Source: Cyclospora cayetanensis (Eukaryota > Apicomplexa > Conoidasida > Eucoccidiorida > Eimeriidae). Taken from it: a DNA stretch of 64,000 nucleotides. Below the pieces are notes generated by a model, which was given only the letters and a program-made list of their open reading frames with translations, ran no database searches and was not told where the DNA came from. The stretch spans positions 62,001 to 126,000 of the forward strand of contig NW_020312768.1 of assembly GCF_002999335.1 (NCBI RefSeq), read 5' to 3'. Shown here one piece after another: positions 43,660-55,407 of this stretch (the first letter of the stretch is position 1; the number at the start of each line of letters is the position of its first letter). The position numbers and the translations under genes were made by a program.

Positions 43660-44917
43660 TGGAAGTACAGCATTTCAAAAGTGCACGGCGTAGAATGAAC
43701 GGAGAGAGTCCATGCAAGTATGCAGCCTGCATCGACGCCTGGGGGCAGCAGTAGCCGCTGCTGCAGCTACTGCCTTGGAGGTCGTCTATTCGTGTGGTTG
43801 CCGTAATTCTGGATGGAGGATTATTCTCCGCCAGTGAAAGCGCCGATGCTGATAAGGGCGGAGAAGGGAGCCTAAGGCAAGAAGAGAGGCGGTCAGCAAG
43901 CCTCTCCCGGCGCAGTCCTTTCCATGTGCTGGTCCATGAGCAAGGAAGGCTCTGCGAGTTGAAGTAACGGAGCCGGTTTGGAGAAAGGAAGCGGGTTATC
44001 TTCTGTGTTTCAAGAGCTGTGGACTGTGCATTGAACTGTTTCCGCCTGCTGGGGTTCGAGGCACCTGGTGAGGGGCTGTCTTTTTGCTAGGCTAGTGTTG
44101 AATTGTGGTTCAGACGTTGCTGCTAGCGGCACTTCTCTCGAAGCGCCATGTGTGCATATCTGGGCGTTGATTTTAAACAGAAAAACAAAGACAAACAGCA
44201 GGATGCCTGTTGCGTTAACACTGGTTTAGGGTACACGACTTGCAGACTGCCGGCTGCAGTGGGGCACGCGTCCATGATGGAAGCGCGTGGTTCGGGGTCT
44301 AGATCTCGGTGTTCTGCTGCTAGAAAAACTAGAGAAAAATTCTTATTGACATTTTCTTTCTGTTGCCTGGAGTAGAAGCGATCTTGCATTAGTGCAACAG
44401 CGGCTCGACTGCGCCGCTGCGCTGTTGAACAGAGCAGTGCAACAGTGGCTGTGAGGCGGTGTGGTGTGTATAGAGGGTGTCCGCTCAGCAGCCGCCGCTG
44501 CGAGGACTTGCAGCCTTCGCCTTCTTTCTCGCGCACTTCACCGAAATTTCCCATATAAAACATGAGAACGTGTCTCTTGGCTACTAGAAAGGCAGAAGAA
44601 GAGCCGCTTTCGGCGGGACATATTTTTCTCGCGCGCGCGTGCACGTGTATTCTTCTTCCTCATGCGCAGATCGCCTGCTCTGTAGAGGTCGGGATTTTCT
44701 GCCACATTTGCCGCGCATATAGTGGGAAACACCTATGAGGCACCCGCGCCAGGCTTCCTTTAATAGGCTTTGCTGTCGTCCTGTTTCGCGGTGCACGGGA
44801 GTGGATATACAGCCGAGAACACTCCGTGTGCAGGTTCGCAGGTCCCACCTTTCTTGCCCGCTGCCTCTCCCCGCCGTTCCTTCCCAGTAGTCCTGAGCAG
44901 TAACACAGTTACCAAGC
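43660..44917. other. Intergenic between divergent genes; ATPase 5' flank
   Basis: No supported gene. It must include the promoters of the minus-strand gene at 42.6-43.7 kb and of the copper ATPase. A TTTAGGG heptamer near 44225 is single, not a telomere-type array. Confidence 0.5.
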
Positions 44918-47900
44918 ATGACGCATTTTGTGGTGCTGCGAGTGGAGGGAATAACGTGTGGCGGGTGCGTGGACACCATCGAAAAGGCACTTGGGCAGCG
45001 TGAGGGGGTCTATTCGGCGCGTGTAGCCTTGGATGAGCATAAGGTCTCTGTTTACTGCGCTCCGGAGGTACGTACACTTGATGGCTGGCGTTGCAGCTCC
45101 TCCGTTGGACACTGCACTGCCCGCCTGCGCCGCGAATGAGGCGAGAAACGGGGGGGGGGGGTAGAGGCACAAACAGACTTTGCTGGGATCGCGCGCATTT
45201 GCGAGCATGCAGGTAACTGAGGAGTCTCTGATAGCGTCTCTGGAAGAGCTGGGGTTTACCGCTAGCTCCCTGCGAGAGGGTGAGACTGAAGCGTCTGACA
45301 GCACGCAGAAAATTCTGAATGCCTTCTCGATCGATAAAGTTGACTTGCGGAGGCGAACTTCTTCTTCCCATGGGCCTCCTGATGCTCCCCAGCGCTGCGA
45401 CGCTTTGACACACGAACACCCGCAGATGCGACTAAAAGTTGCAACCTTTCAAATTCAGGGTCAGTGATGGCTGCGGCTGTAGCGCTTGCATCGTAATGTG
45501 TGTCTTTGTCTTTGTGTAAGTGTGTGTGTCCATGTTTGTATGTGTATGTCCATGTTCGTGTGTATGTATGTCCGTGTTTGTATGTGTATGTACATGTTTG
45601 TGTGTATGTCCATGTTTGTGTGTATATCAGTGTTTGTGTATGTACATGTCCATGTTTGTGTGTATGTGTGTATATCAATGTTTGTGTGTATATATATATA
45701 TATCAATGTTTGTGTGTATGTACATGCGTGTGTTGGTGTGTGTGTCTTGGGCTTGCCGCCACGTGGCCTACGCGACGGCTCTGCCGTACGGCGCAAGACA
45801 GTCTTTGGTTTGACTTATTTTTTGATTTTTGGCGTTTTTCTTTTTTTAGGAATGAGCTGCGCCTCGTGCGTGCGGACTATTGAAACGCATCTTACGCACA
45901 TCCCGGGTGTCTCGAGAGCTGCGGTGTCTTTGCTGCTCGAGCGAGCGACTATTGAGTACTCTGTGCCGGCCCCTGGAGGCGTAGAGGCGGAGGAGGTTTC
46001 ACTCGCCAGCAGCAGCGCGCTAACTGCAGATGCGCTGCAACGGCACCTCACTGACTTGGGGTATAAGGCCTTATTGCTCTCGGATTACTACAAGCAGCAG
46101 CACGAGCCTTGCGGAGGCGCAGCAGCTGCAGCTGCAGCTGCAGCAGCAGGAGAAACAGTGCCTGCTGTCGGGGAGCTAGAGGCCACTACTGTGTTGCACA
46201 TTAGCCCTGCAGACGTGACACGTCAGGGGAGTGTCAGAGTGGATATGGCAGCAGTGCTGGCAGTAGCTAGCCACGGCGCAGATGCAGCGTCTCGCATGCT
46301 TGCTCGGGTCAGTCCTGCAGCCGCTGCAGCAGCAAGAGCAGCAGGATACGCGGATGCATCGCAGAGTCTAGCTAGAAACGCGGAAGCGTGGACGGCTGCC
46401 TCCGAAGACTTTCCTGTAGGAAGCCACCAGGAGTGGAGCGCCTGGTGCGAAGCGTTCAAGACGTTTCTCCTCTCTGTACCGGGAGTCGTGTCTGTGGCGA
46501 CTGCCCTGGGGGGTGTTTCTGGCGTGCCTTCAAGAGGCCCTTGTCTTAGGGTTGTGTATGCATACAAGAGACTAGGAGCACGTCAGCTCCTGCACCTGTG
46601 TAGCTGCAGCGGATGGCTCATTCGCTGGTGCCCAGGGGGGGAAGCGATGTTTGGACAGGCTGCAGCCGCAGCTACGGCGCTGCAGCTTCAAAAGCGGCGA
46701 GTTCTTGCCGCTACACTCCCCACGGCACTCATCGTCCTCGTCACAATGATTATTCCAAGCCACTACCTTCCACTCTTGGTGCGATCATCGTCTGGCAGAA
46801 AGCGGGGCCATAACGAGAGAGAGACAGAGAGAGAGAGAAAAAAAAAATGCCTGTTGCCGTCTTTGCAGCGCTCCGCTCACTCCCAAGCTGCACTCGTGTG
46901 CTTTCTTTGAATACACGAGCGACAAGAACCCCCCTGTGCAGCAACAACACACACACGTCTTTCATGTTTGCACGGCGGGCTTTCACTCACTCTCTGTATA
47001 TGTACATATATGTGTATATCGCCATACAGATATATCGCCATACAGATATATCTTCATACATATATTGATATATGTATATACATGTTGCAACTCACCTGCT
47101 TCCTCCTCTCTTTCCTTTCTGGTGCCTGTTTTTACGCTGCCGCGATATGCCTGCCATTTTTCTGCTGCTGGTGTGACGGCGTGTGAGGTGTTTTGCAGCT
47201 CGCTGAATCGTTTCTTCCCGGACTGTCGTATTTGCTGCTCCTGGTGGCCCTCCTCTCTGCCTTTGTGGTATACGTTGCTGGGGTGTCTATACACCAGGGA
47301 GCCTTGGCTGCCCTCCGGCGGGGAACGGCGGATATGTATGTCCTCATGTCTGTTGCAACGAACATCTCCTTCATGTATTCGCTGTTCGTGTCTGTGCTCA
47401 CTGTCTTCCTCACCATTTACAGCGGCAGCACTGGCAGCAGCGCTGGCAGCAGCAGCAGGAGTAGTAGAAACCCCCACATGGATCCCCCTACGTTTTACGA
47501 CACTGCCGCAGTCCTCATCTCGGTGCTTCTGCTGGGAAAGTTGCTTGAAAAAAAAGCGCAACGGCGCGCATTTGCTGCCGCAGAACGTCTGACAGCAGCA
47601 AGACCTCGAACTGCCGCCTTTCTGGCAGATGCTACGGCGGCAGCAGCTGCAGCAGCATCTGCTGCTGAAGCAGCAGAAAAGGGGGATTTAAACCCTCCTT
47701 GTACGGCTATCGCAGCTGCCGCTGCCTTGGCAACAGCAAAGGCTTCGCCCTTTCTCGCACCTACAGTGGCCTTTCCTGCTGCTCCCGCTGCTTCTGCTGC
47801 TTCTGCTGCTGCCTTCACGGCTCAAAGGCTTACGCAGCAGCAAGTTGCTGCTCTCGCAAGCCTGCCTCCAGTGTATCTTCCTGTGGAGCTCTTGCATGTT

Positions 47901-50900
47901 GGCGATATCGCAAGAGTTCCTTTGGGGGCAGCAGTCCCTGCAGATGGGCTGCAGCTCAATAAGGTTGGTTGTTCAGTTTTGAGAATTCGTGTTTCGAGAA
48001 TTCGTGGGAAACTGGGGGGGAGGGAGAGGGGGAGGGGGGATAGGGGGGGCCTAGGAGTGGGGATATGGCAGCAGTGCTGTTGCTTCTTTTTTTCCTAAAT
48101 TTGCATGCATACCCACAAACGTTCCCTGCACCTGCCTCTGTGGAGGGCTGAGCTGCCGGAGTGTCTGAGCATGGCTGGTATTTACAGCTGCAGCCGTGGG
48201 GAAGCCTGCCTGCAGCTTCGGCTCACCTTGTAGGGGATCTGGTGTGTTACTTCTTCGTGAGTGATGATCCTTGTGGAGTTTTTGCACGGCCTTTTGCGTT
48301 CTTTTTGGCCCCCTCTTCTGCACAGGGGGGAGAGAAGAGGGGATTATTTAGAAAGCCAGCATTCTCAAAAGGACGGAGCTGCTGCTGCTATGGCTTCTGT
48401 TGGCGCACTGTGCAGGAAGTCGTGCTGGTGAGTGAGTCTTTGCTTACTGGGGAGAGCAGACCAGTGTCTAAGGGATGCGGAGATGCGATATTGGGGGGCT
48501 GTCTGGTTGTTGGAGCGGCTGCATCAGCAGCAACTTCGACAGTCTCGAACACAGCGCTGGAGCTATCAAGTGTCAGCGACTCCCCCCGGGGTAAAAAAGA
48601 CAAGAGTCGCCGTCGGCAGTCGGCAGCAGCGGCGGCTGCTGCTGCTGCTGTTGTTGCTGCTGAGGAGGGTGCAGCTCTTCTCATGCAGCTGCACGAATTT
48701 GGCAGCGGCTCTGCTCTTGGTCAAGTGCTGCGCTTGGTGGAAGAATCGGAGAGCAGCAAGCCACATGCGCAGCAACTCGTTGATAAGGTCGCCACGTACG
48801 TCTCTCTCTCTGTGTCTCTCTCTCGTTCTCGCTTTCTTTCTCTCTCTTTTTAGTCGCTCTCCCTCCACCAACTTCTGGCAAATGCCCTTATTCCTCGGCT
48901 GCTGCATGCGAGTCGCTCTCACCGCTGCCGATAGGCTCTCGACTCAGTAGAGCAGCTACAAATTCTCAGCAGCTGCTGTCTGCCGAGATTCTGCTGTGTC
49001 TCGTGTGGGGAAAGCCTGCCGCGCGGGTGCTGCACATGCCATTTGCAACTGACTGCAACGCGTCATGCTTGCTTCCGTGGAAATATGTGCAGTGCGCTGC
49101 TAGCCTTGATGGCTTCAGTTTGTGCTGCTGCTGCGATTACGCTCAGCTGGTTTGTGCCTGGAGTTCTCCTTCTCTCTGCCGTGACTTTCAGTTGTTGGCT
49201 GTACTTGTTGCTTGCTGGATTAGTGTCCCCTTTGCCGTTCTTACACCTCCCGAGAGAGACAGTCGAGGGAAATCCCACTACTGCTCGAATTCTTTTAGCC
49301 CTGCAGTTTGCGGTGTCTGTCCTCGCCATCGCATGCCCGTGTGCTCTTGGTAAGAACGGCGCACTCAACGAGATGCTGCAAAGTCGCTTCGTAGGGTTTT
49401 TCTTAGGGGGTCGTAGGAAAAAAAGCTTAGCGGAGAGCAGGGGAGAGGGTTGTGATGAATAACTAGCGTCAAATCTCGGGAGAGAGGAACAGGCTTCTTG
49501 TCGAGTCTTACGCTGCACAAATAGCATGTGGTGGTTTGCCCCTCGGGATATCGAAGAACCTCTCCTCCACTGCCTGCGCACACATACATACACATACTAT
49601 ACACGCGAGCAGGGATGTGAAATAATAAAATTTATTTTTTTCGCTTCCATACATAGCCGTGACATGCGTGTGTTGGCAAAAAAGCGCCGCTGTGTGGCTG
49701 TAACGTGGGTGTAGACACGTATCGATCTTGAAACGCAAGCAGCAGCTGCAGGACTGTCGATCTTTGCCAGCTTTCTGCGCTTGTATATACACATATATAT
49801 ATACACATATATATACACATATATATACACATATATATACACATATATATATATATATGTATATATGTACATAAATACATGTATAGGAACACGACTTACG
49901 GCTGTGCCGTTTGCCCATGCAGCTTTCCCACCTGCACTTTCCGTTTGTATGTGTTTTGTATATGCATGCATTCATGTATGTCTATGTATGTGTGTGTGTG
50001 TATGTGTGCATGTGTACGCATGTTGCGCATCTTTTCTTCCATGTTTCTTGTTTACTGAAGGTCTTGCTGCTCCGACGGCGCAGTTAGTTTGCAGTGGTGT
50101 TGCTTCACGCTATGGACTCCTCGTTCGCGATGCGGCAGCCTTCGAGTCTGCGCTTCGCTTGAAGACGTTTGTCTTTGACAAGACAGGTACTCTTACTACG
50201 GGTAAGGCCTCTTTGCTCGCTTGATATTTTCTTTCTTCCTCCCCCTTTCCCCTTGCCTCCTGCTGAAATCGCGGCTGTTCGCTTGCTAAACCCTTGAACC
50301 CACCGAACTTCGAATTGGATGTATAGCTTTCTTTTCAAGGCGCTTCTCGGCGTGCAAAAGGCTTTGCTCCCCCGCAGCAAAGCCGCGCAAAAAGCGAAAT
50401 TATCGCCTTTTCCGAGCATTAAGCAGCACACCAAAAGCTGAATGCGAGTCGTATGTGCATGGGTGTATGTATGTATGTATGTATGTGTGTATGTATGTAT
50501 GTGTGTATGTGTATGTGTGTGTGTATGTGTCCGTGTGTTCATGCACACATACTTACGTATGTGTGCATGCTGACCTATGGGTGTCTATGGGTAATTTTGC
50601 ACAGGGGCTTTTGAGATAGTTCGTGCCGCAATGGCGATTGGAGCATTTCAGAGGCTGCCGGAGGAAGCGCAGCAGTTGCGTCACCGCCTGCAAGTCCAAC
50701 AACAGCAGCAGCAGAAACAAGAAAGCGAGCAGTATCTGACTAAACGCCCCTCACCGCTCATCGACTGGATCCCCCTCTCGCCGGAGGACTCTCTGGAGGC
50801 TTCACCCCAATTGCAGCAACAACAGCAACAACAGCAACAACAACAGCAACAACAGCAGCAGCAACAGCAGCAGTTGCAGCACGTGGAATTGCAGCAGCAC

Positions 50901-53900
50901 CTGCAGCTGCAAGAGGACAGTGCAGTTTTCTTTTGGTGGCTACTCGGCGTTGCTGAGCTGAATAGCGAGCATCCAATTGGCAGGGCCGTTGTGAATACTG
51001 TCTCGCAGATTGAGGGTGTGTTGGCGGCTGTTTCTTGGGAGCAGTGCTGGAGAAAGTGTTTTCTTCGTCTGCCCGCTGCTGTTTGCCTCCGTGTGTTATG
51101 ACGGAAGGTTTCCTGGTGTATGTGTATGTGTGTATATGTATGTATATGTGTGTATATGTATGTATATGTGTGCATGTATGTGTGTGTATGTGTGTGTATG
51201 TGTATGTGTGTGTGTATGTGTGTATATATATGTGTTTACGTGTCTGTATGTATGTGTATATATGTATATATATGTGTGTATGTATGTGTATGTATGTATA
51301 TATATATATATATGTGTGTGTGTGTATGTGTGTGCGTATATATGTATGTATATATGTATATGTGTCTGTATGTATGTATATATATATATATGTGTGTATG
51401 TATGTGTGTATGTACGTGTGTATATACACATTTGTATGTGTATGTATGTGTGTATATGTATGTATATATATATATATATATATGTATATGTGTCTGTATG
51501 TATGTGAACATATATACATACATGTGTATGTGTCTGTGGATGGGGGAAGCCCTCTGCAACCAGCTCTGTGCCTGCACAGCCTGCCGAGTCTGTGAAGGCT
51601 GGTTGCGATCTTGTTGGTGCAGTGCCTTGTTGTTTTTGCTGCTGTCTCTGCAGGTGTGCCGCCTCTGAGAGCGCCTGAGAAATTTATGAGCATCCCTGGA
51701 CGAGGTCTCTGTTGCTCTGTGGATGCGGTTGAACTGAAGGTGTCTGCTGCTGCTGCAGCGCGGCAGCAGCAGCAGCAGCCTACATGCAGTGGCGTCGGCT
51801 GCTCATGTGCTCCCTGCAAATGCAAAGTTGACGGTCCCAATTGCGGCTGCGTCTCGGAAAGCGTCGACGGAGCAGCACCTCTGCTGCAGCCTGAGTTACA
51901 GGTGTGCAAAAAGTACCATGGGGATCGTTGGTATGCATGTGTGTATGTATGTGGATGTGTGTGTTTATGGGGGGGGAGAGGGGGGATGGGTGGTTGTCTG
52001 TTTCTCCTCTTGTCTCTTTCTATTTTGTGTACTTTTTTCTTACGGGCTTTTCACGTGTGCCTTCGAATTCTTCGCACTCCGTATCCGCTTCCACGTCCTT
52101 CTTTGCCTTCTCTGCGTCGCCGCTGCTGCTGCCGCTCCCCTGTTTCGGGGAAATAAAGAAGGGAGAAGGGGGAGGCTTGCGGCTGGGAAAAGCCGCAAAA
52201 CGCTTTGCTCAGTATTCTTTTGCTGCCTCCGTTCAAGTAGTGTGTATATATGTATGTGTATCTATGTGTATGTGTATCTATGTGTGTGTATGTGCATGTA
52301 TGTGTATGTACGTGTATCTATGTGTATGCTACTGCCTTACGTACCGACGCGTCTCTCAAGGATGCTGTTTGTTCTTTGCTGGCAAAGTACTTCCACCTAA
52401 CAACGCCGTCTACCGTATGTACAGCTGTACTGTGCAGTGTGTGTTTGCAGGAGTGGGTGTCGGAGTGGCAGCGCCTCGGCAGCACTGTCATTTTGCTGCA
52501 GACGGCAGGCGTAGTCTTGGGTACATTACACGTAGCACTTTCTGGGTGAAGGACGAGGGAGATGGGATCGAATAAAGCGGAGTTTCATGAAGAGGATGGC
52601 GAAAAGGAGATGCAGGGGAAAGAGTCCAACCGTAGCGGCGCTTTAAAAGGCTTTTTGCAGGGCACACTACTACATGCCTACCTACCTGTCTGTGTCTGTC
52701 TGTCTGTTTGTCTGTTGGGGGGGAGAGTAGGATTTGCAAAACGTCTGTTTTCCTCCGTTTCGTCTGCCTTTCTTTCGGATGTTCGTGTTAAGCTGCTTTC
52801 TTTATTCAGTTTGCGGCATGTGTTGGGGAGCTGCACTTTCAAAGAAAGCTCCACGTTTTGTGTGGGAATTTTACCTGCACCTGCGTGCATGTGACGATGG
52901 TGTACCTGCCCCTCCGTTTTGCATGCTTTTTATCCGTTTCTTTCGTGTCTTTCTCTTTGTGTGCTGCAGGCTGTATCGCCCTGCGTGACGCTCTACAACC
53001 GGAGGCTGCCTCAGTGGTGGATGCTCTCAAGCAGAGAGGCGTCTCAGTGTGGGTTTGTTCAGGAGATTCTGCAGCTGCCTCTGCAGCTGCCGCTGCATTC
53101 GTTGGAGTCGAACCGGATAAGGTAGTTGCTGAGGTTCTCCCGAAACAAAAGGCTGCCCTCATCACGCTGCTTAGGCAGCAGCAGCAGGGTAGGATGCTGC
53201 TGTTGCTGTTACTGTTGCTGTTGCTTTCGTTGCTGTTACTGCTGCTGCTATTGCTGTTGCTGCTGCTGTTGGTGTTGCTAGTGCTATTGCTGCTGCTGCT
53301 GTTGCTATTGCGGTTACTGCTGCTATTGCTATTGCGTTTACTGCTGTTGCTATTGCTATTGCTGCTATAGCTGTACGCCACGCGTAGAGGAAGCGCAACG
53401 GGAGCTGCACACGACTGCCACAGGCTCTGCCTTTCAAGCCACCTCGTGTGTGCGGCGTGCTGCAGACAGGGGAAACGGTAGCGTGGGGATCATGGGGGAT
53501 GGAGTCAATGACTCGCCTGCTTTAGCTGCAGGAGATCTCTCTTTCGCTGTGGGAGCTGGCGCAGCGCTCGCTGTAAACAGTGCCTCTGTAGTCGTGGTTA
53601 GCAATGAGTAGGTTTTTTCCCAAACAGCCCTCAACTTCGCAATGCCGATTTAGCTGCCACGAAAGATCCTCAAGAAGGGGACCGCAATGGCCTTTTCCTA
53701 GGGTCTGTGGTGCATGGCGTGTCTTGTGTCTCAAATGCTCTCTGAACGGGTATTCTGTATGTATATTTTTTTATTTATTTCTGCACGCCTATGTCGTTCC
53801 ACCGTGCGTGGGGTGTATGGGGTGGTGTATGCCTGCGTCTTTAGTGGTGCAAATGCCTTGTGCATGTATTTGTCAGTTCCCTGCATGCATACACCGCTCG

Positions 53901-54874
53901 GGGTTGGCATGAGCCTCTCCTGGTGCTTCTCTCGATCTCGTGCCTTCCCCGGCAGAGACACTCACACTTAGCTTCCTCACAGCACTATGTGTGTGTGTGT
54001 ATATGTATGTGTATACATATATATACATATATATATATTAGATGTGTGGAGAGTACAACTGCCGAGCGCAGTAGAACTGGTTGCTCAGCAGCAGTTGAGG
54101 GCCCTTTCTCCCCACGCGTGGTTCGAGTGCTTCCTTCTGTGTTTCTTCCTCTCTGCAGCCTACGCGGTGTAATCTGTTTCTTGGAGCTGGCGGCAGCGCT
54201 AAGGCGCACAACAATTGCTTGCCTGCTTTGGGCATGTGGCTTTAACCTTCTTGGCCTCCCTGCAGCATGCGGATTGCTGCTGCTAATACCAGGTTCCCCC
54301 CTCCTCATCTCGCCTCCCATCGCCGCTGCCCTCATGGCGCTCAGCTCCGTGCTCGTTATCCATACGGCCTCAACCCTCAGGTAGCTCCTCCAAGCACTCA
54401 CATGCTCATTATCCATTTTTATCCCAAGCAGCACGCCAACTCGCGAGCATGTCGGAGCATCTGCCGCATGCAGAGCGTCCTACACACTGCCCAGCTCACG
54501 CGAGACGCGGCTCTTGTGCCATCTGCAACCAAAGCGTGGCAGCCTAAAACATCCTGAAAGCGAGGATTTTAATGCCTGCATATTACGTACAGTATTCACA
54601 TATATAATGCTCACGTGTGTATATTTGTGTGTTTCTCTGTGTGACCACTCGGCGACCTCCGTGCTGCAGGTACTTCAGGCCGCCTGCTCTGTCTGGAGAT
54701 TCTGGTTACCACGCATATGCATCCGATGTCTCTTCACTAGAGCTGCTAAGGCGGCATCTCCGCTTTCTTTTTAGGGGACCCCGCAGCTTCAGAGCCAGGC
54801 GGTTAGAAGCCGCTGAACGCCTTGCAGCAGGCGCGCGGCTGACAGATCCGCTGATGAACGAAAGTGACGTCTGA
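44918..54874 (+). CDS. Copper-transporting P1B-type ATPase (ATP7/CopA family)
   Basis: Pumps Cu(I) out of the cytosol, probably into the secretory pathway. Fifteen exons: 44918-45067, 45213-45459, 45850-46778, 47199-47963, 48416-48795, 49093-49349, 50061-50201, 50605-51015, 51654-51901, 52361-52414, 52451-52520, 52970-53188, 53424-53607, 54159-54380, 54670-54874; 1,493 residues, every junction in phase. Two metal-binding HMA domains (GITCGGC in exon 1, GMSCASC in exon 3). Membrane helices start at about residue 415. Actuator domain: VGDIARVPLGAAVPADG, SLLTGESRPVSKG. Ion site: AIACPCALG. Phosphorylated Asp about 949 (DKTGTLTTG). N-domain: SEHPIGRAV, IPGRG. Hinge: GDGVNDSPALA. C-terminal helices: FNLLGLP and MALSSVLVI. 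Hinge TGDN is SGDS here. Inserts: poly-Ala (exons 3-5), poly-Gln (exon 8) and a seven-cysteine cluster in exon 9. Exon 10 (54 bases) is the least certain. Confidence 0.95.
50815..50880 (+). repeat. Coding poly-Gln (CAA/CAG) tract in ATPase exon 8
   Basis: About 20 glutamines in the N-domain insert just before the conserved SEHPIG motif. Confidence 0.95.
51115..51535. repeat. GTATGTGTATATG microsatellite in ATPase intron 8
   Basis: More than 400 bases of GT/TATG/TA repeat between the exon 8 donor (51016) and the exon 9 acceptor (51653). Open frames across it (CVCVYMYV and YTHIY types) are artefacts of the repeat. Similar but shorter tracts fill introns 2, 6, 7 and 9. Confidence 0.95.
51785..51850 (+). 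other. Metallothionein-like Cys cluster within the copper ATPase
   Basis: Exon 9 encodes, in frame with the conserved flanks, seven cysteines in 22 residues: CSGVGCSCAPCKC, then KVDGPNCGC. The C-x-C and C-x2-C-x-C spacing is that of metallothioneins. It lies about 20 residues after SVDAVELKV in the nucleotide-binding domain. Copper binding is inference. Confidence 0.7.
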
Positions 54875-55407
54875 TGAGAAAAAAATATGCTCTGCGGCAA
54901 GCTCCACTACACGGCCCCATTACAGGGTCTGCTGCACGTTCGCGTCTGCAAAAGAGGCGGTTAAGGCGATACATATATACATATACATATATACATATAC
55001 ATATATATATATGTATATATGTACATCGGACGTGCATGCAGCAGTTATCAAAGAGGAGCAAACGACTGCCGAACGCTAGATCTGTTAGCTTTCGGGTACT
55101 GCAGCATCCTGTATTGGCTACGGGAGGCCTTCGAGTCGCTATTAGAGCCACTGCGTCACTTCATCCGCTGATTGAGCAACGGCGATGACGAGGATTCTTG
55201 CCTCGCAAGGCTTGGGGTCTGTGTGTTAGCACACAAGAAAGCTGTTTGATCCGGGCATAAAGGGGTGTTCCTGCGGTTGAGGTGACCGCGTGGGCTTCTG
55301 CTGTTGCGGCCGCAAAGGCTGATGGGGGCTGACAGAATCCTGATACGCCAAGCGACATCTTCGCGTGTTGCTCGCTTTGCAAGACTTTTGCTGCATGCGG
55401 TTAGCAC
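54875..55407. other. Convergent 3' ends of ATPase and RsmH genes
   Basis: About 530 bases with a TATATACATATACA tract (about 54970-55025). It must contain both polyadenylation regions. No gene seen. Confidence 0.6.

Noticed and set aside
16900..44300. Telomere-like TTTAGGG arrays, which are frequent in Eimeria repeat segments
   Set aside because: Only single heptamers are seen (for example near 44225); no tandem array.
46800..47190. ATPase exon 3 running on through RKRGHNERE
   Set aside because: The GTGCGA donor after HYLPLL (46779) and the TTTTGCAG acceptor at 47198 join in phase between membrane helices. The sequence between is an intron with purine and CATA tracts.
51010..51909. Long CVCVYMYV and YTHIYTYI ORFs on both strands
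   Set aside because: GT/TATG microsatellite in ATPase intron 8. The exons on both sides join in phase without it.
52521..52549. ATPase exon 11 extending to the later donor at 52546 (TCTGG, then GTGAAG)
   Set aside because: It leaves phase 2 and gives a stop in exon 12. The donor after GTCTTGG (52521) restores VVLGCIALRDAL as in the family.
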